In this document: in pieces, positions 57,804 to 64,000 of the stretch
How the letters are laid out: every line of letters starts with the position of its first letter
How positions within the stretch are numbered: the stretch's first letter is position 1
Assembly (NCBI RefSeq): GCF_026342405.1
Contig: NZ_JAPEMU010000002.1
Span: 310,001 to 374,000 of the forward strand
Source of the DNA: Kitasatospora sp. NBC_00240
GTDB lineage: Bacteria; Actinomycetota; Actinomycetes; Streptomycetales; Streptomycetaceae
DNA length: 64,000 bases
Reading direction: 5' to 3'
The notes under the pieces: generated by a model
What the model saw: the letters and a program-made list of their open reading frames with translations, nothing else
Databases searched by the model: none
Told to the model about the DNA's origin: nothing
Program-made: the position numbers and the translations under genes

Positions 57804-58844
57804 TCAGTCGGACACGTCGGCGATGAGCAGTTCCGCCAGCTCGGCCCGGTGGTCAGCCGACATGTGCTCACGCAGCAGCTCATGGACCGCCACCGGCCTG
57901 TCCCAGGGCAGCGTCGGTTCGGCCGACTGTTGCCGTCCCGCCTTCGGCGCGGACGCCTTGGCCGCAGCCGCCGGCGGTTGCGAGCGCAGTGCCTTGACCG
58001 CCGCGCGCTCCAGGGCGGGGGCGTGCTCCCGGGGCAGGGAGGCGGGCAGTGCCTCGCGTGCGGTGGCGAGCATGGAGGCGGTCACGCGCGCCTTCTGCTT
58101 GTCTGCCTCGCCCACAACGGCGGCATACAGCTCGGCGGCGACCTGGCGGCCATAGCGGCCCTCGGCAGTCAGCAGCTCGCGCACCTGACCCTCGTTCGGT
58201 GCGATCTGTCCAATTGGACACATCGCGGCCGCCGCCTGGGCCAGCGGCCACCCGTCGCGCCAACGCTTCGTCTGCCGGTAGGCCTTTCCGACCACGTCCT
58301 GCACATACGCGTCCAGCGTCGGGTGCGTCCCGCGGTGCAGTCGCTGCCGGGCCACCACGTCCAGAGCCCGGCCGATCGTCCACACCGAGGCGTCCGCCGC
58401 GCCCTGTGCCGCCGCGATGGCTGCGTCGCACTGCGCCCGCAGCTCGGCCTGGACCGACGTCAGCTCCGAGTCGTCGCCCTCGGCGACCTCGGGCAGCTCC
58501 GACGGGTCGGGGAGCGCGTCGCCGACGGCCGCCACGGCCGCCACGGCCGCGCCGGCGTCCAGACGGGCCGCGACGATCGCCGCCGCCCTGGGGTCGGTGC
58601 CGATGACTGCCGCGCCGATGCTCTCTGGATCCTGCTCGAACAGGGCGAGAACCGTCTGCGCGGGGGATACATCCGCTGCTCCGGCCGCCTGCGCCGGCAC
58701 AACTGCAGTCGTGTTCGACTGCTCCTGGGACTCCTGCTCCTGCTGCCGGCGATCGAACTCCGCCATCCGCTCAGCCCGGGTCTTCACCGCGGACTTCCGC
58801 TCCTGGGGCTGCGGGAAGTCGGCGGGGCGCCTCTGTGCGCTCAT
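57804..58844 (-). CDS. parB: ParB-like centromere-binding protein
   Basis: The 346-aa protein follows parA with a stop/start overlap (58841-58844). The N-terminus is Gln/Glu/Ala-rich and disordered. The central part has an HTH-like region, TLDAYVQDVVGKAYRQTKRW then RDGWPLAQAAAAMCPIGQIA, followed by PNEGQVRELLTAEGRYGRQV and ARVTASMLATAREALPA, which aligns with the ParB-like relic at 15384. The canonical CTP-binding GERRxRA motif is not visible, so it belongs to a non-chromosomal, KorB/DUF3102-like type. It should bind the TGTCCAATTGGACA palindromes, one of which lies in its own coding sequence, and act with ParA in segregation. Confidence 0.75.
   Translation of the reverse strand: MSAQRRPADFPQPQERKSAVKTRAERMAEFDRRQQEQESQEQSNTTAVVPAQAAGAADVSPAQTVLALFEQDPESIGAAVIGTDPRAAAIVAARLDAGAAVAAVAAVGDALPDPSELPEVAEGDDSELTSVQAELRAQCDAAIAAAQGAADASVWTIGRALDVVARQRLHRGTHPTLDAYVQDVVGKAYRQTKRWRDGWPLAQAAAAMCPIGQIAPNEGQVRELLTAEGRYGRQVAAELYAAVVGEADKQKARVTASMLATAREALPASLPREHAPALERAAVKALRSQPPAAAAKASAPKAGRQQSAEPTLPWDRPVAVHELLREHMSADHRAELAELLIADVSD
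58207..58220. promoter_or_regulatory. Candidate parS site 3, inside parB
   Basis: TGTCCAATTGGACA is perfect and encodes CPIGQ (reverse strand) just before the PNEGQ block. The flanks GAT and ATC extend the dyad with one mismatch. Confidence 0.65.
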
Positions 58845-59989
58845 GTGGTCAGCTCCAGGGCCAGATCGCGCATGGTCTCGGACAGCTCGCTGTCGGGGGC
58901 GTAGTCCAGAAGAGGACGGCAGTAGTCGGAAGACTCCCGCCCCTCCTTCAGGTCCTTGAAGGTGGCCCGGACAGCCGGCCTCTCAGCACGCTCCATCCAC
59001 AGGTCGTAGTTCTTGGTCACCGTGATCCCGCGCCGGGAGTCGTAAGCGTTGACGACCAAGCCGAGCTGGTCGATCGTCACCCGGTTGATCTGCAGCTGCG
59101 TCTCGATCTGCGCGTTCAGCATCCGGTAGGCCCGGTGGCTCGACTGGTCCGCCCACACCGGGATGAGAACCCCGGAGCGGTTGGTGCGCTCGCCGTCGCG
59201 CCGGCGCACGTAGTTCAGCGCGACGTCCATGCCCAGGCCCAGGCTCGGCGGGCCGTCCAGCACGATCAGGTCGTAGTCCTGCTCGACCGACTCCAGCGCC
59301 CGCTCCAGGCACGTGTCGCGCCCGTGCCGCAGCACCGCGAGCTCGGCGTCCAGCAGGAACGCGTCGTCGCACGCCGGCAGCACATGCAGGCGCCCGCCGA
59401 ACCGCTCCTCGTCCAGCGCGGTCAGCAGCTCCCGCAGATCACGCCGGCCGCGGCCCAGCATGTGCGTCAGCAGGCTCTCCTCGCCGTCCTCCAGCCCCTC
59501 CAAGCCGAGGCGCGACGTCAGGTGACCCTGCGGGTCGTAGTCGACCAGCAGCACCCGCTTGCCCGATTCCGCCGCGGCCTGCGCTACCCCGCCGGCGACG
59601 AAGGTCTTACCGACACCGCCCTTCTGGTTGGCCACCAGGATCCGCTGCACGGGCTGCGCGACCAGCGGTCGCGCCGGCGAGGGGTGCTCGCTGAGCCACA
59701 GCTCTATGGCCTGTGCGAAGCCCTGGACCTTGGTCACCTCCCGGGCGGCGCAGGCGGTCGCGAACTTGTCGGGCCCGCCGGCCGGGAGCAGCACGCCCCA
59801 GCTCTTCGCGCCGGAGGTTTCCACCGGCTCGGGAGCAGGTGCTTCGTACCAGCGGCTGACGGCGTGCTCGGCCGCGTCCTGGACGTTCAGGCCGCACTCG
59901 GCGGCCCGGACCTTCAGGCGCCGTCGCAGTTGCGGAGTGATATTGACGAGCAACTTTTCACGTTGCTCGGCGGGAGGCAAGGTGGTCAT
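58841..59989 (-). CDS. parA: ParA partition ATPase
   Basis: The ~382-aa protein has an N-terminal RHH/HTH-like region (LVNITPQLRRRLKVRAAECG then LNVQDAAEHAVSRWYE) and a deviant Walker A box, ILVANQKGGVGKTFVAGGVA (K-G-G-V-G-K-T), followed by LLVDYDPQGHLTSRLG and DYDLIVLDGPPSLGLGMDVA. These are ParA/MinD signatures. ParA forms ATP-dependent gradients on the nucleoid and moves ParB-bound centromeres. The start is ATG 59989; a TTG at 59998 is possible. parA and parB form one operon. Confidence 0.92.
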   Translation of the reverse strand: MTTLPPAEQREKLLVNITPQLRRRLKVRAAECGLNVQDAAEHAVSRWYEAPAPEPVETSGAKSWGVLLPAGGPDKFATACAAREVTKVQGFAQAIELWLSEHPSPARPLVAQPVQRILVANQKGGVGKTFVAGGVAQAAAESGKRVLLVDYDPQGHLTSRLGLEGLEDGEESLLTHMLGRGRRDLRELLTALDEERFGGRLHVLPACDDAFLLDAELAVLRHGRDTCLERALESVEQDYDLIVLDGPPSLGLGMDVALNYVRRRDGERTNRSGVLIPVWADQSSHRAYRMLNAQIETQLQINRVTIDQLGLVVNAYDSRRGITVTKNYDLWMERAERPAVRATFKDLKEGRESSDYCRPLLDYAPDSELSETMRDLALELTT

Positions 59990-60140
59990 GGCGAGCAAAT
60001 TACCTGTTCCGGTGTGTGGATGTCGCTCTCACCCCGGTGCGTCGCCCACCCACGACCTTCTGGTGCCTTGCGACCGGCGCCCGATCTATCGAGGTTGCTG
60101 CCCACCGCAGCTTCCGTCTGCGGCGGGCAGCATTCCCCTG

Positions 60141-60341
60141 TCAGCTTGGCAACTGCCTTGAAATTGCGGCTTGAACCGAGCTGCGAGTCAGGTGCCACCG
60201 TCGTGTGAGTACACCTGACCGTGCACTTGTGATGACGGCCAGAGCTATCAGCGCTAGCAACGCTGGTCCTTGAAGCAGTCCTGCGACGAGCATCAGAAGT
60301 TGTGCGACGACGACGCTGCGCGCCGAAGCGATCTCGATCAT
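60141..60341 (-). CDS. Small membrane protein, 66 aa
   Basis: GAGGAG directly before the ATG gives a clear start. The product MIEIASARSVVVAQLLMLVA then GLLQGPALLALIALAVITSA has one long or two short membrane helices and a basic tail (RRWHLTRSSVQAAISRQLPS). The gene starts five bases after the stop of the small acidic gene, so the two are coupled. The role is unknown. Confidence 0.6.
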   Translation of the reverse strand: MIEIASARSVVVAQLLMLVAGLLQGPALLALIALAVITSARSGVLTRRWHLTRSSVQAAISRQLPS

Positions 60342-60345
60342 CTCC

Positions 60346-60537
60346 TCAAGCTCCCAGCTCTGTGGCGGACCAGGGCACGTCCCACATCGACACGTCGCCG
60401 GCCATCTCGTTGGTGTCCGACCCCAGCTCGTCGGCGGCGGCGGACAACCTCTCCCACAGTGCGTCCCACTCCGGCCCGACGGCGATCTCGTCTCCCTCAC
60501 GCAGCGACGCCTGCATCTGCACGTTCCATCCCTCCAT
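60346..60537 (-). CDS. Small acidic protein, 63 aa
   Basis: AAAGGA precedes the ATG at 60537. The product (MEGWNVQMQASLREGDEIAV, then WDALWERLSAAADELGSDTN and GDVSMWDVPWSATELGA) is acidic and Trp-rich, possibly folded or a binding partner of the membrane peptide encoded next. No domain is recognised. It lies between parA and a sigma-factor gene, all on the same strand. Confidence 0.55.
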   Translation of the reverse strand: MEGWNVQMQASLREGDEIAVGPEWDALWERLSAAADELGSDTNEMAGDVSMWDVPWSATELGA

Positions 60538-60707
60538 GATCATTCCTTTCCCATATCCCGTTCGCCGACCCCGCGTGTTCCCGCCATGGAAAAACCGCTG
60601 GGCCAGCCCGATCCTTCGGTTTCCGAGGCACCCTTGTGACCCGGACCCGGGCTCACGGGCCGACCAAGTCGGTCGGACCGTGGACCCGAGACCCGGCCCA
60701 AATTTCC

Positions 60708-61286
60708 TCAGATTCCCGAGCGTGGTCGGGGCAGCCCCTCAGCAGTGGGGGCCTTGGCTGCAGCTCGGCTCAGTGCGCGGGACACAGTGGCTTCGGAGAC
60801 ACCGATCGCCACCGCGACCTCTGCTCCGCTCAGCTTCCAGATCTTTCGCAACTCCCAAATCCTGGCGTCCTGTTCGTCGCCGATGGCTTTCCGAACCGAC
60901 TGCAACATTTCGTCATATTCCATTCGGGCACCCGGGTTGGACGTGTCCGGACTGTCGGACATCCCCGGGTATCCGCTGCCCTCAGGAAGCACATCCACCG
61001 GCTGCTCGCGGCGTACCGGTGCCCGGCGCAGGTAGTCGAGTGCCAGTCGCCGAGCCACCGTGGCCGCCCACGCCATCGGCGTGCGCAAGTCCTCGCCCTT
61101 GTTGCGGATCTGATTGAGCAACCGAAAACCGGCCTCGTACGCAATGGCGTCGGCCGCCTGGTAGTCGCCTGTCATCCGCCGGAGAGCCGGACGCAGGCGA
61201 GCGATCACCTCACGCACCAGTTCCTCCTGTTCCGCATCGTTCCTCGGCGCCGACCAGCGACCCGTGGCCTCTTCCGACCTCGCCAT
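60708..61286 (-). CDS. ECF-type RNA polymerase sigma factor
   Basis: The 192-aa product begins MARSEEATGRWSAPRNDAEQ and shows region 2 (AIAYEAGFRLLNQIRNKGED then MAWAATVARRLALDYLRRAP) and region 4 (MLQSVRKAIGDEQDARIWEL and SGAEVAVAIGVSEATVSRAL HTH). A GAAGAAGGGACACCC leader carries the ribosome site. No anti-sigma factor is adjacent; two small proteins follow, one of them a membrane peptide. It may control these small genes or respond to an unknown signal. Confidence 0.82.
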   Translation of the reverse strand: MARSEEATGRWSAPRNDAEQEELVREVIARLRPALRRMTGDYQAADAIAYEAGFRLLNQIRNKGEDLRTPMAWAATVARRLALDYLRRAPVRREQPVDVLPEGSGYPGMSDSPDTSNPGARMEYDEMLQSVRKAIGDEQDARIWELRKIWKLSGAEVAVAIGVSEATVSRALSRAAAKAPTAEGLPRPRSGI

Positions 61287-61449
61287 GGGTGTCCCTTCTT
61301 CTAGTTCTTACAGCGGCGGGGATCCCACCTCTCGATGGATTGACGGGGCAGGTCTCTGATTCCTTGCACCGTGACAGTCAGGGCCCGTGGTCACGACGTC
61401 CTGCGCGCTTGCCGGTGAAAGGCGCAGGCCGCCACTCCGTCGAGAAGGT

Positions 61450-61857
61450 ATGGACACACCACTGGCCTTCCCGCTGAACAGCACACTTGTCGACCTGCAG
61501 GCCCGGTTGCCCGAGGCCACCGTCCTCGGCGAAGACATCTGGGGCTGGCGTACCGCCCTCGTTGCGGCCGTCGTCGCAGCCGTGCTCCTCGAACTCACCA
61601 CGGCGATCGTTCGCACGTCGCTCCTGCGCCTACCCGGGCTGCTCCTGCAACTGACCGTCCGTCCCCAGCTCACAGCGTCGACGTGGCGTCACCTGCGGGG
61701 TCCTTGGTCCGATGAGCTGGCCAAGCAGCTCCGTCCCGGATCCGGCCGGTACTGGCGCTACTTCGGCTGCCTGAAGCTTGTTGGCGCCCTGGCCCTCGGG
61801 GGAGCGGCCCGGGAGGCTGCTGCGGCCGGTCTTTCTCTGCGCTTCACGACGCGGTAA
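61450..61857 (+). CDS. Hypothetical protein with one membrane helix
   Basis: The ATG at 61450 opens MDTPLAFPLNSTLVDLQARL, then a helix ALVAAVVAAVLLELTTAIVR (~residues 37-57), then a soluble tail (TVRPQLTASTWRHLRGPWSD). The C-terminus has a weakly hydrophobic LVGALALGGAAREAAAAG. It would be anchored in the membrane. It is divergent from the sigma-factor gene and ends before a terminator. No family recognised. Confidence 0.55.
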   Translation: MDTPLAFPLNSTLVDLQARLPEATVLGEDIWGWRTALVAAVVAAVLLELTTAIVRTSLLRLPGLLLQLTVRPQLTASTWRHLRGPWSDELAKQLRPGSGRYWRYFGCLKLVGALALGGAAREAAAAGLSLRFTTR

Positions 61858-61891
61858 GCGCACCGCGGACTGACCCAGCTGCAACGTGAGA

Positions 61892-61934
61892 AGGGCCCGC
61901 ACTTCGGCAACTGCCGGCAGTGCGGGCCCTTTGT
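61892..61934 (+). terminator. Terminator hairpin
   Basis: AGGGCCCGCACT (61892-61903) pairs with AGTGCGGGCCCT (61919-61930), followed by TTTG. It ends the membrane-protein gene. Confidence 0.8.
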
Positions 61935-61944
61935 AGTACCCATG

Positions 61945-61958
61945 TGTCCAATTGGACA
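61945..61958. promoter_or_regulatory. Candidate parS site 4
   Basis: TGTCCAATTGGACA, a perfect match to sites 1 and 3, 2 kb from the parA start. It lies just after a terminator in non-coding DNA. Confidence 0.6.
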
Positions 61959-61959
61959 G

Positions 61960-62469
61960 ATTCCGCAGTCCACGCGATCAGCACCGACCTGATGGCCTCC
62001 TCCGGCCGCGCTGCCGCGTGGAGGCTCAGGCCGTCGTGCCCAAGAACAGCCTCCGCGGCCAGTAGGACCCAGATGCGAGAAGGCAGCCTGGCCCATCGGC
62101 CGGGCGCCGCTTCTCCTGTCCGGGGAGTCTGCGCGCAGACCGGGTGGGGTTGGGTGAGCCACTCGCGGCGCCTGCTGCTCGGCTGCGTCGGCCACGTCCG
62201 CTGGTCGCCTGCCCGGTACGGCGCCGCTTTGGTCCTTCGCACTCCCTGAAGCCTGCGTCCTCCTCCATCCCGGGAAGGTGCCCGAGGCGGTTGGTGGCCG
62301 GCGAAGCTCACACGTCGAACGTATCTGGGCCATTCGCTTGCGCGGGGCCCTACATGTAGTGGTTGTATGTCATATACGTCCCACAGATTGTGGTTTGGTC
62401 ATGCCATGTCGGCTCCATGCCACTGTCCCGGGCCGCACCATCTGCGCTCCCGGAAGGACATCACCCTCA
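61960..62469. other. Region upstream of the Pycsar operon
   Basis: No gene is recognised. An AT-richer segment at about 62350-62400 (TGTAGTGGTTGTATGTCATA then TACGTCCCACAGATTGTGGT) probably contains the promoter of the Pycsar operon. GGAAGGACATC before 62470 is its ribosome site. Confidence 0.45.
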
Positions 62470-63183
62470 GTGGGACTGAAAGACACGATCAACCAGAATC
62501 TGACGGACCTTATCGGCCACGACTGGCAGACAACCAACGGCACCGTTGTTCCGAAGACCACCGACATCGCCCTGAAGAACGGCGCGAGGGTCCTCGACGC
62601 GGTCTACCTCTACGCCGACATGATGGGCTCCACTCAGCTCGTCACCGACTTCGAGCCGGGCACTGCGGCGAAGGTGATGCGCGCGTTCCTCAGCACCGCC
62701 TGCCGGATCATCCGCTACCACGACGGTCACATCCGCAGTTTCGATGGCGACCGGGTCATGGGCATCTTCATCGGGGACAACAAGAACTCCCGGGCCGCGA
62801 AAGCCGCCATGGAGATCAAGTACGCCACCGACACCTTCGTCTGGCCCGCGCTGGAGCGCCGACTGCCCTCGCTCGGCGCCAAGGGTTTCGTCCTCAGCCA
62901 TGTCAGCGGCATCGCCTCCGGGAAGGTCTTCATGGCCCGGGCCGGCATCCGCGAGCACAACGACCTCATCTCGGTGGGCGAGGCCGCCAACATTGCGGCC
63001 AAGCTCAGCGATATCCGGGAGTCGCCGCAGTGCCGTACGTACATCACCAAGGCTGTCTACGACACCATGTCGCCCGACCGCAGGGTTTCTGACGGCAAGC
63101 CGATGTGGCAGGAGAGCGTCCAGACCATCAACGGTGTCCAGCGCACGGTCTACCGCTCCAACTGGGGACGGGTGGTCTCGTGA
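62470..63183 (+). CDS. pycC: Pycsar nucleotide cyclase (PycC-like)
   Basis: The 237-aa protein from the GTG at 62470 has class III nucleotidyl cyclase motifs: DAVYLYADMMGSTQLVTDFE (metal-binding Asp ~50), HDGHIRSFDGDRVMGIFIGD (second Asp ~92), and HNDLISVGEAANIAAKLSDI with the transition-state N and R. A short cyclase with no receiver domains followed by an overlapping small membrane effector is the Pycsar layout. It would make cCMP or cUMP on infection. Base specificity is not evident. Catalytic residues look intact. Confidence 0.85.
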   Translation: MGLKDTINQNLTDLIGHDWQTTNGTVVPKTTDIALKNGARVLDAVYLYADMMGSTQLVTDFEPGTAAKVMRAFLSTACRIIRYHDGHIRSFDGDRVMGIFIGDNKNSRAAKAAMEIKYATDTFVWPALERRLPSLGAKGFVLSHVSGIASGKVFMARAGIREHNDLISVGEAANIAAKLSDIRESPQCRTYITKAVYDTMSPDRRVSDGKPMWQESVQTINGVQRTVYRSNWGRVVS

Positions 63184-63683
63184 CGACCTCCGATCCCGTC
63201 GCGGTGGAGACGGCGTGGAAGATACATGCGGCGCTGGCCGACTGGACGGGCAAGGTCGACGCGAAGGCGTCGTTCGCGCTCACCGTGGAGTCCGCGGTGC
63301 TGGTGGCGATCGGCGCCATCTTCAACGCCGGCGACCGGCTGCGGCACCTCACTGGGTTCTGGACCAACGGGTTCTTCTGGACCGGGGTGGCCTTCATCGC
63401 GGTCGCGGCGCTGTACGCCATCGCCGTCGTCTCCCCGAACATCCGCCGACGCGCGATGCCCACCGAAGGGTCCGAGAACTTCGTTTTCTTCGGGCACCTC
63501 AAGCAGTGGAAGGCGGACGACCTTGTCGAGGCCCTGAAGACCAAGGACCCGCTTCCCGTCCTGTCCCGCCAGCTCATCGTCATGAGCGAGATCGCCTGGA
63601 CGAAGCACGCCCGCGTCCGGATCTCTTTCATCCTCGCTGTCGTCGGCTCCGCACTGGTTGCCCTCGCCGGCGTCATGGCCTGA
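63180..63683 (+). CDS. pycTM: Pycsar transmembrane effector (PycTM-like)
   Basis: The GTG overlaps the cyclase stop as GTGA. The 167-aa product has three membrane helices (FALTVESAVLVAIGAIFNAG, FFWTGVAFIAVAALYAIAVV, and ISFILAVVGSALVALAGVMA) and a cytoplasmic segment (FFGHLKQWKADDLVEALKTK). This pattern, with W-T-K-H-A-R-V-R-I before the last helix, is that of the Pycsar effector (DUF5706-like). Cyclic pyrimidine binding would permeabilise the membrane and stop phage growth. It ends before a long terminator. Confidence 0.85.
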   Translation: MTTSDPVAVETAWKIHAALADWTGKVDAKASFALTVESAVLVAIGAIFNAGDRLRHLTGFWTNGFFWTGVAFIAVAALYAIAVVSPNIRRRAMPTEGSENFVFFGHLKQWKADDLVEALKTKDPLPVLSRQLIVMSEIAWTKHARVRISFILAVVGSALVALAGVMA

Positions 63684-63699
63684 ACCGTGAGACCTGACG

Positions 63700-63760
63700 G
63701 GCTGACCCGCCCGGCCCGGCCCCGACAGGGCCGGCCCCGACAGGGCCGGGCGGGTCAGCC
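63700..63760. terminator. Bidirectional terminator, 18-bp arms
   Basis: GGCTGACCCGCCCGGCCC (63700-63717) pairs perfectly with GGGCCGGGCGGGTCAGCC (63743-63760). Inside are two direct GGCCCCGACAGG copies. It overlaps the stop of the convergent partial gene, so it ends both transcripts. Confidence 0.85.
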
Positions 63761-64000
63761 TCCCGCTTCGGTGATGTCGGGGACCAATTCGATGATCCGC
63801 TCGGCGAGCTTGCGTTGCTGTTCACGGTTGACCGGGCCGGTCACGGCATAACTGACGTGGTATTCGATGTCGCTCACCGCAGCGACCGTTGGCTTCTTGT
63901 CCTTGTCGGCCAGGTCCAGGAGGACCAGGCCGATCCCGTTTCTGGCGTCGGCAGATGACACACCAGTGAAGGCCACCTTGATGTGCTGGTTCTCGATGTA
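63755..64000 (-). CDS. Hypothetical protein, 5' end cut by window
   Basis: The frame is open to the window's right edge and reads YIENQHIKVAFTGVSSADAR, then NGIGLVLLDLADKDKKPTVA, VSDIEYHVSYAVTGPVNREQ and LAERIIELVPDITEAGG before its stop. Only the last ~81 residues are visible. It is convergent with the Pycsar operon and shares its terminator. I do not recognise the family. Confidence 0.6.
   Translation of the reverse strand, partial: YIENQHIKVAFTGVSSADARNGIGLVLLDLADKDKKPTVAAVSDIEYHVSYAVTGPVNREQQRKLAERIIELVPDITEAGG

Noticed and set aside
1..64000. tRNA or rRNA genes
   Set aside because: I saw no cloverleaf with T-loop GGTTCRA context and no rRNA-like stretch on either strand by eye.

Overview
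The window is very GC-rich, its codons favour G or C in third position, and many genes start with GTG. Its gene families (DUF742, DUF5753/XRE, DUF6879, DUF4873, conservon-type sigma operons) are typical of Streptomyces or a close relative. A tap-tpg pair (telomere-associated protein and terminal protein, 40.7-43.2 kb) and a parAB locus (57.8-60.0 kb) point to a linear replicon, most likely a linear plasmid or a chromosome arm. Relics of a 5'-nucleotidase, a terminal-protein gene, a ParB-like gene and a HAD-type gene, together with several families of dispersed repeats, show an actively rearranging accessory region.

Layout. 0-8.3 kb: a cut-off exonuclease-like gene, decayed genes and small hypotheticals, a nucleotidyltransferase, and a protein with a HEPN-type RNxxxH motif. 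8.5-18.9 kb: a second RNxxxH protein, two copies of a small disordered-protein gene, a sigma factor/DUF742/membrane-peptide operon, a zinc-finger protein, a frameshifted ParB-like gene and an Abi-like protein. 19.0-22.3 kb: a tightly packed operon (DUF6879, XRE/DUF5753 regulator, ATP-binding protein, nitrilase-type hydrolase). 25.1-32.5 kb: what I read as a pPIWI-RE-type defence locus (HTH protein, REase, 1112-aa Fe-S-type SF2 helicase) whose last gene is cut short. 33-36 kb: a secreted protein, the first member of a dispersed ~89-aa family, and a TniQ-like protein. 36.1-40.0 kb: a complete four-gene type III CBASS (CD-NTase, HORMA, TRIP13-like ATPase, Cap4-type SAVED nuclease). 40.3-44.4 kb: DUF4873, tap, tpg, a 211-bp MITE-like element, and a PASTA protein. 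44.8-51.0 kb: HicAB, RelBE-type toxin-antitoxin, five more full or broken copies of the ~89-aa family, and a terminal-protein gene fragment. 51.2-57.2 kb: a MerR-controlled metal operon and a STAS/antiporter/CBS/NhaD-type transport block lying between two pieces of a HAD-like gene. 57.4-64 kb: parAB with palindromic candidate centromere sites, small membrane proteins, an ECF sigma factor, and a two-gene Pycsar system next to a gene cut by the window end.

How it fits together: maintenance functions (telomere replication, partition, two toxin-antitoxin pairs) are interleaved with at least three anti-phage systems (pPIWI-RE remnant, CBASS, Pycsar) and further HEPN/Abi-like candidates. The least conventional observations are: (i) both ParB-like genes carry a TGTCC...GGACA-type palindrome at the same place inside their coding sequence; (ii) the C-terminal half of Tap has family-B polymerase-like palm motifs; (iii) a MITE-like insertion splits the palindrome shared by tpg and its convergent neighbour; (iv) the repeat family that encodes ~89-aa proteins carries a conserved upstream hairpin and appears to drive local rearrangement.
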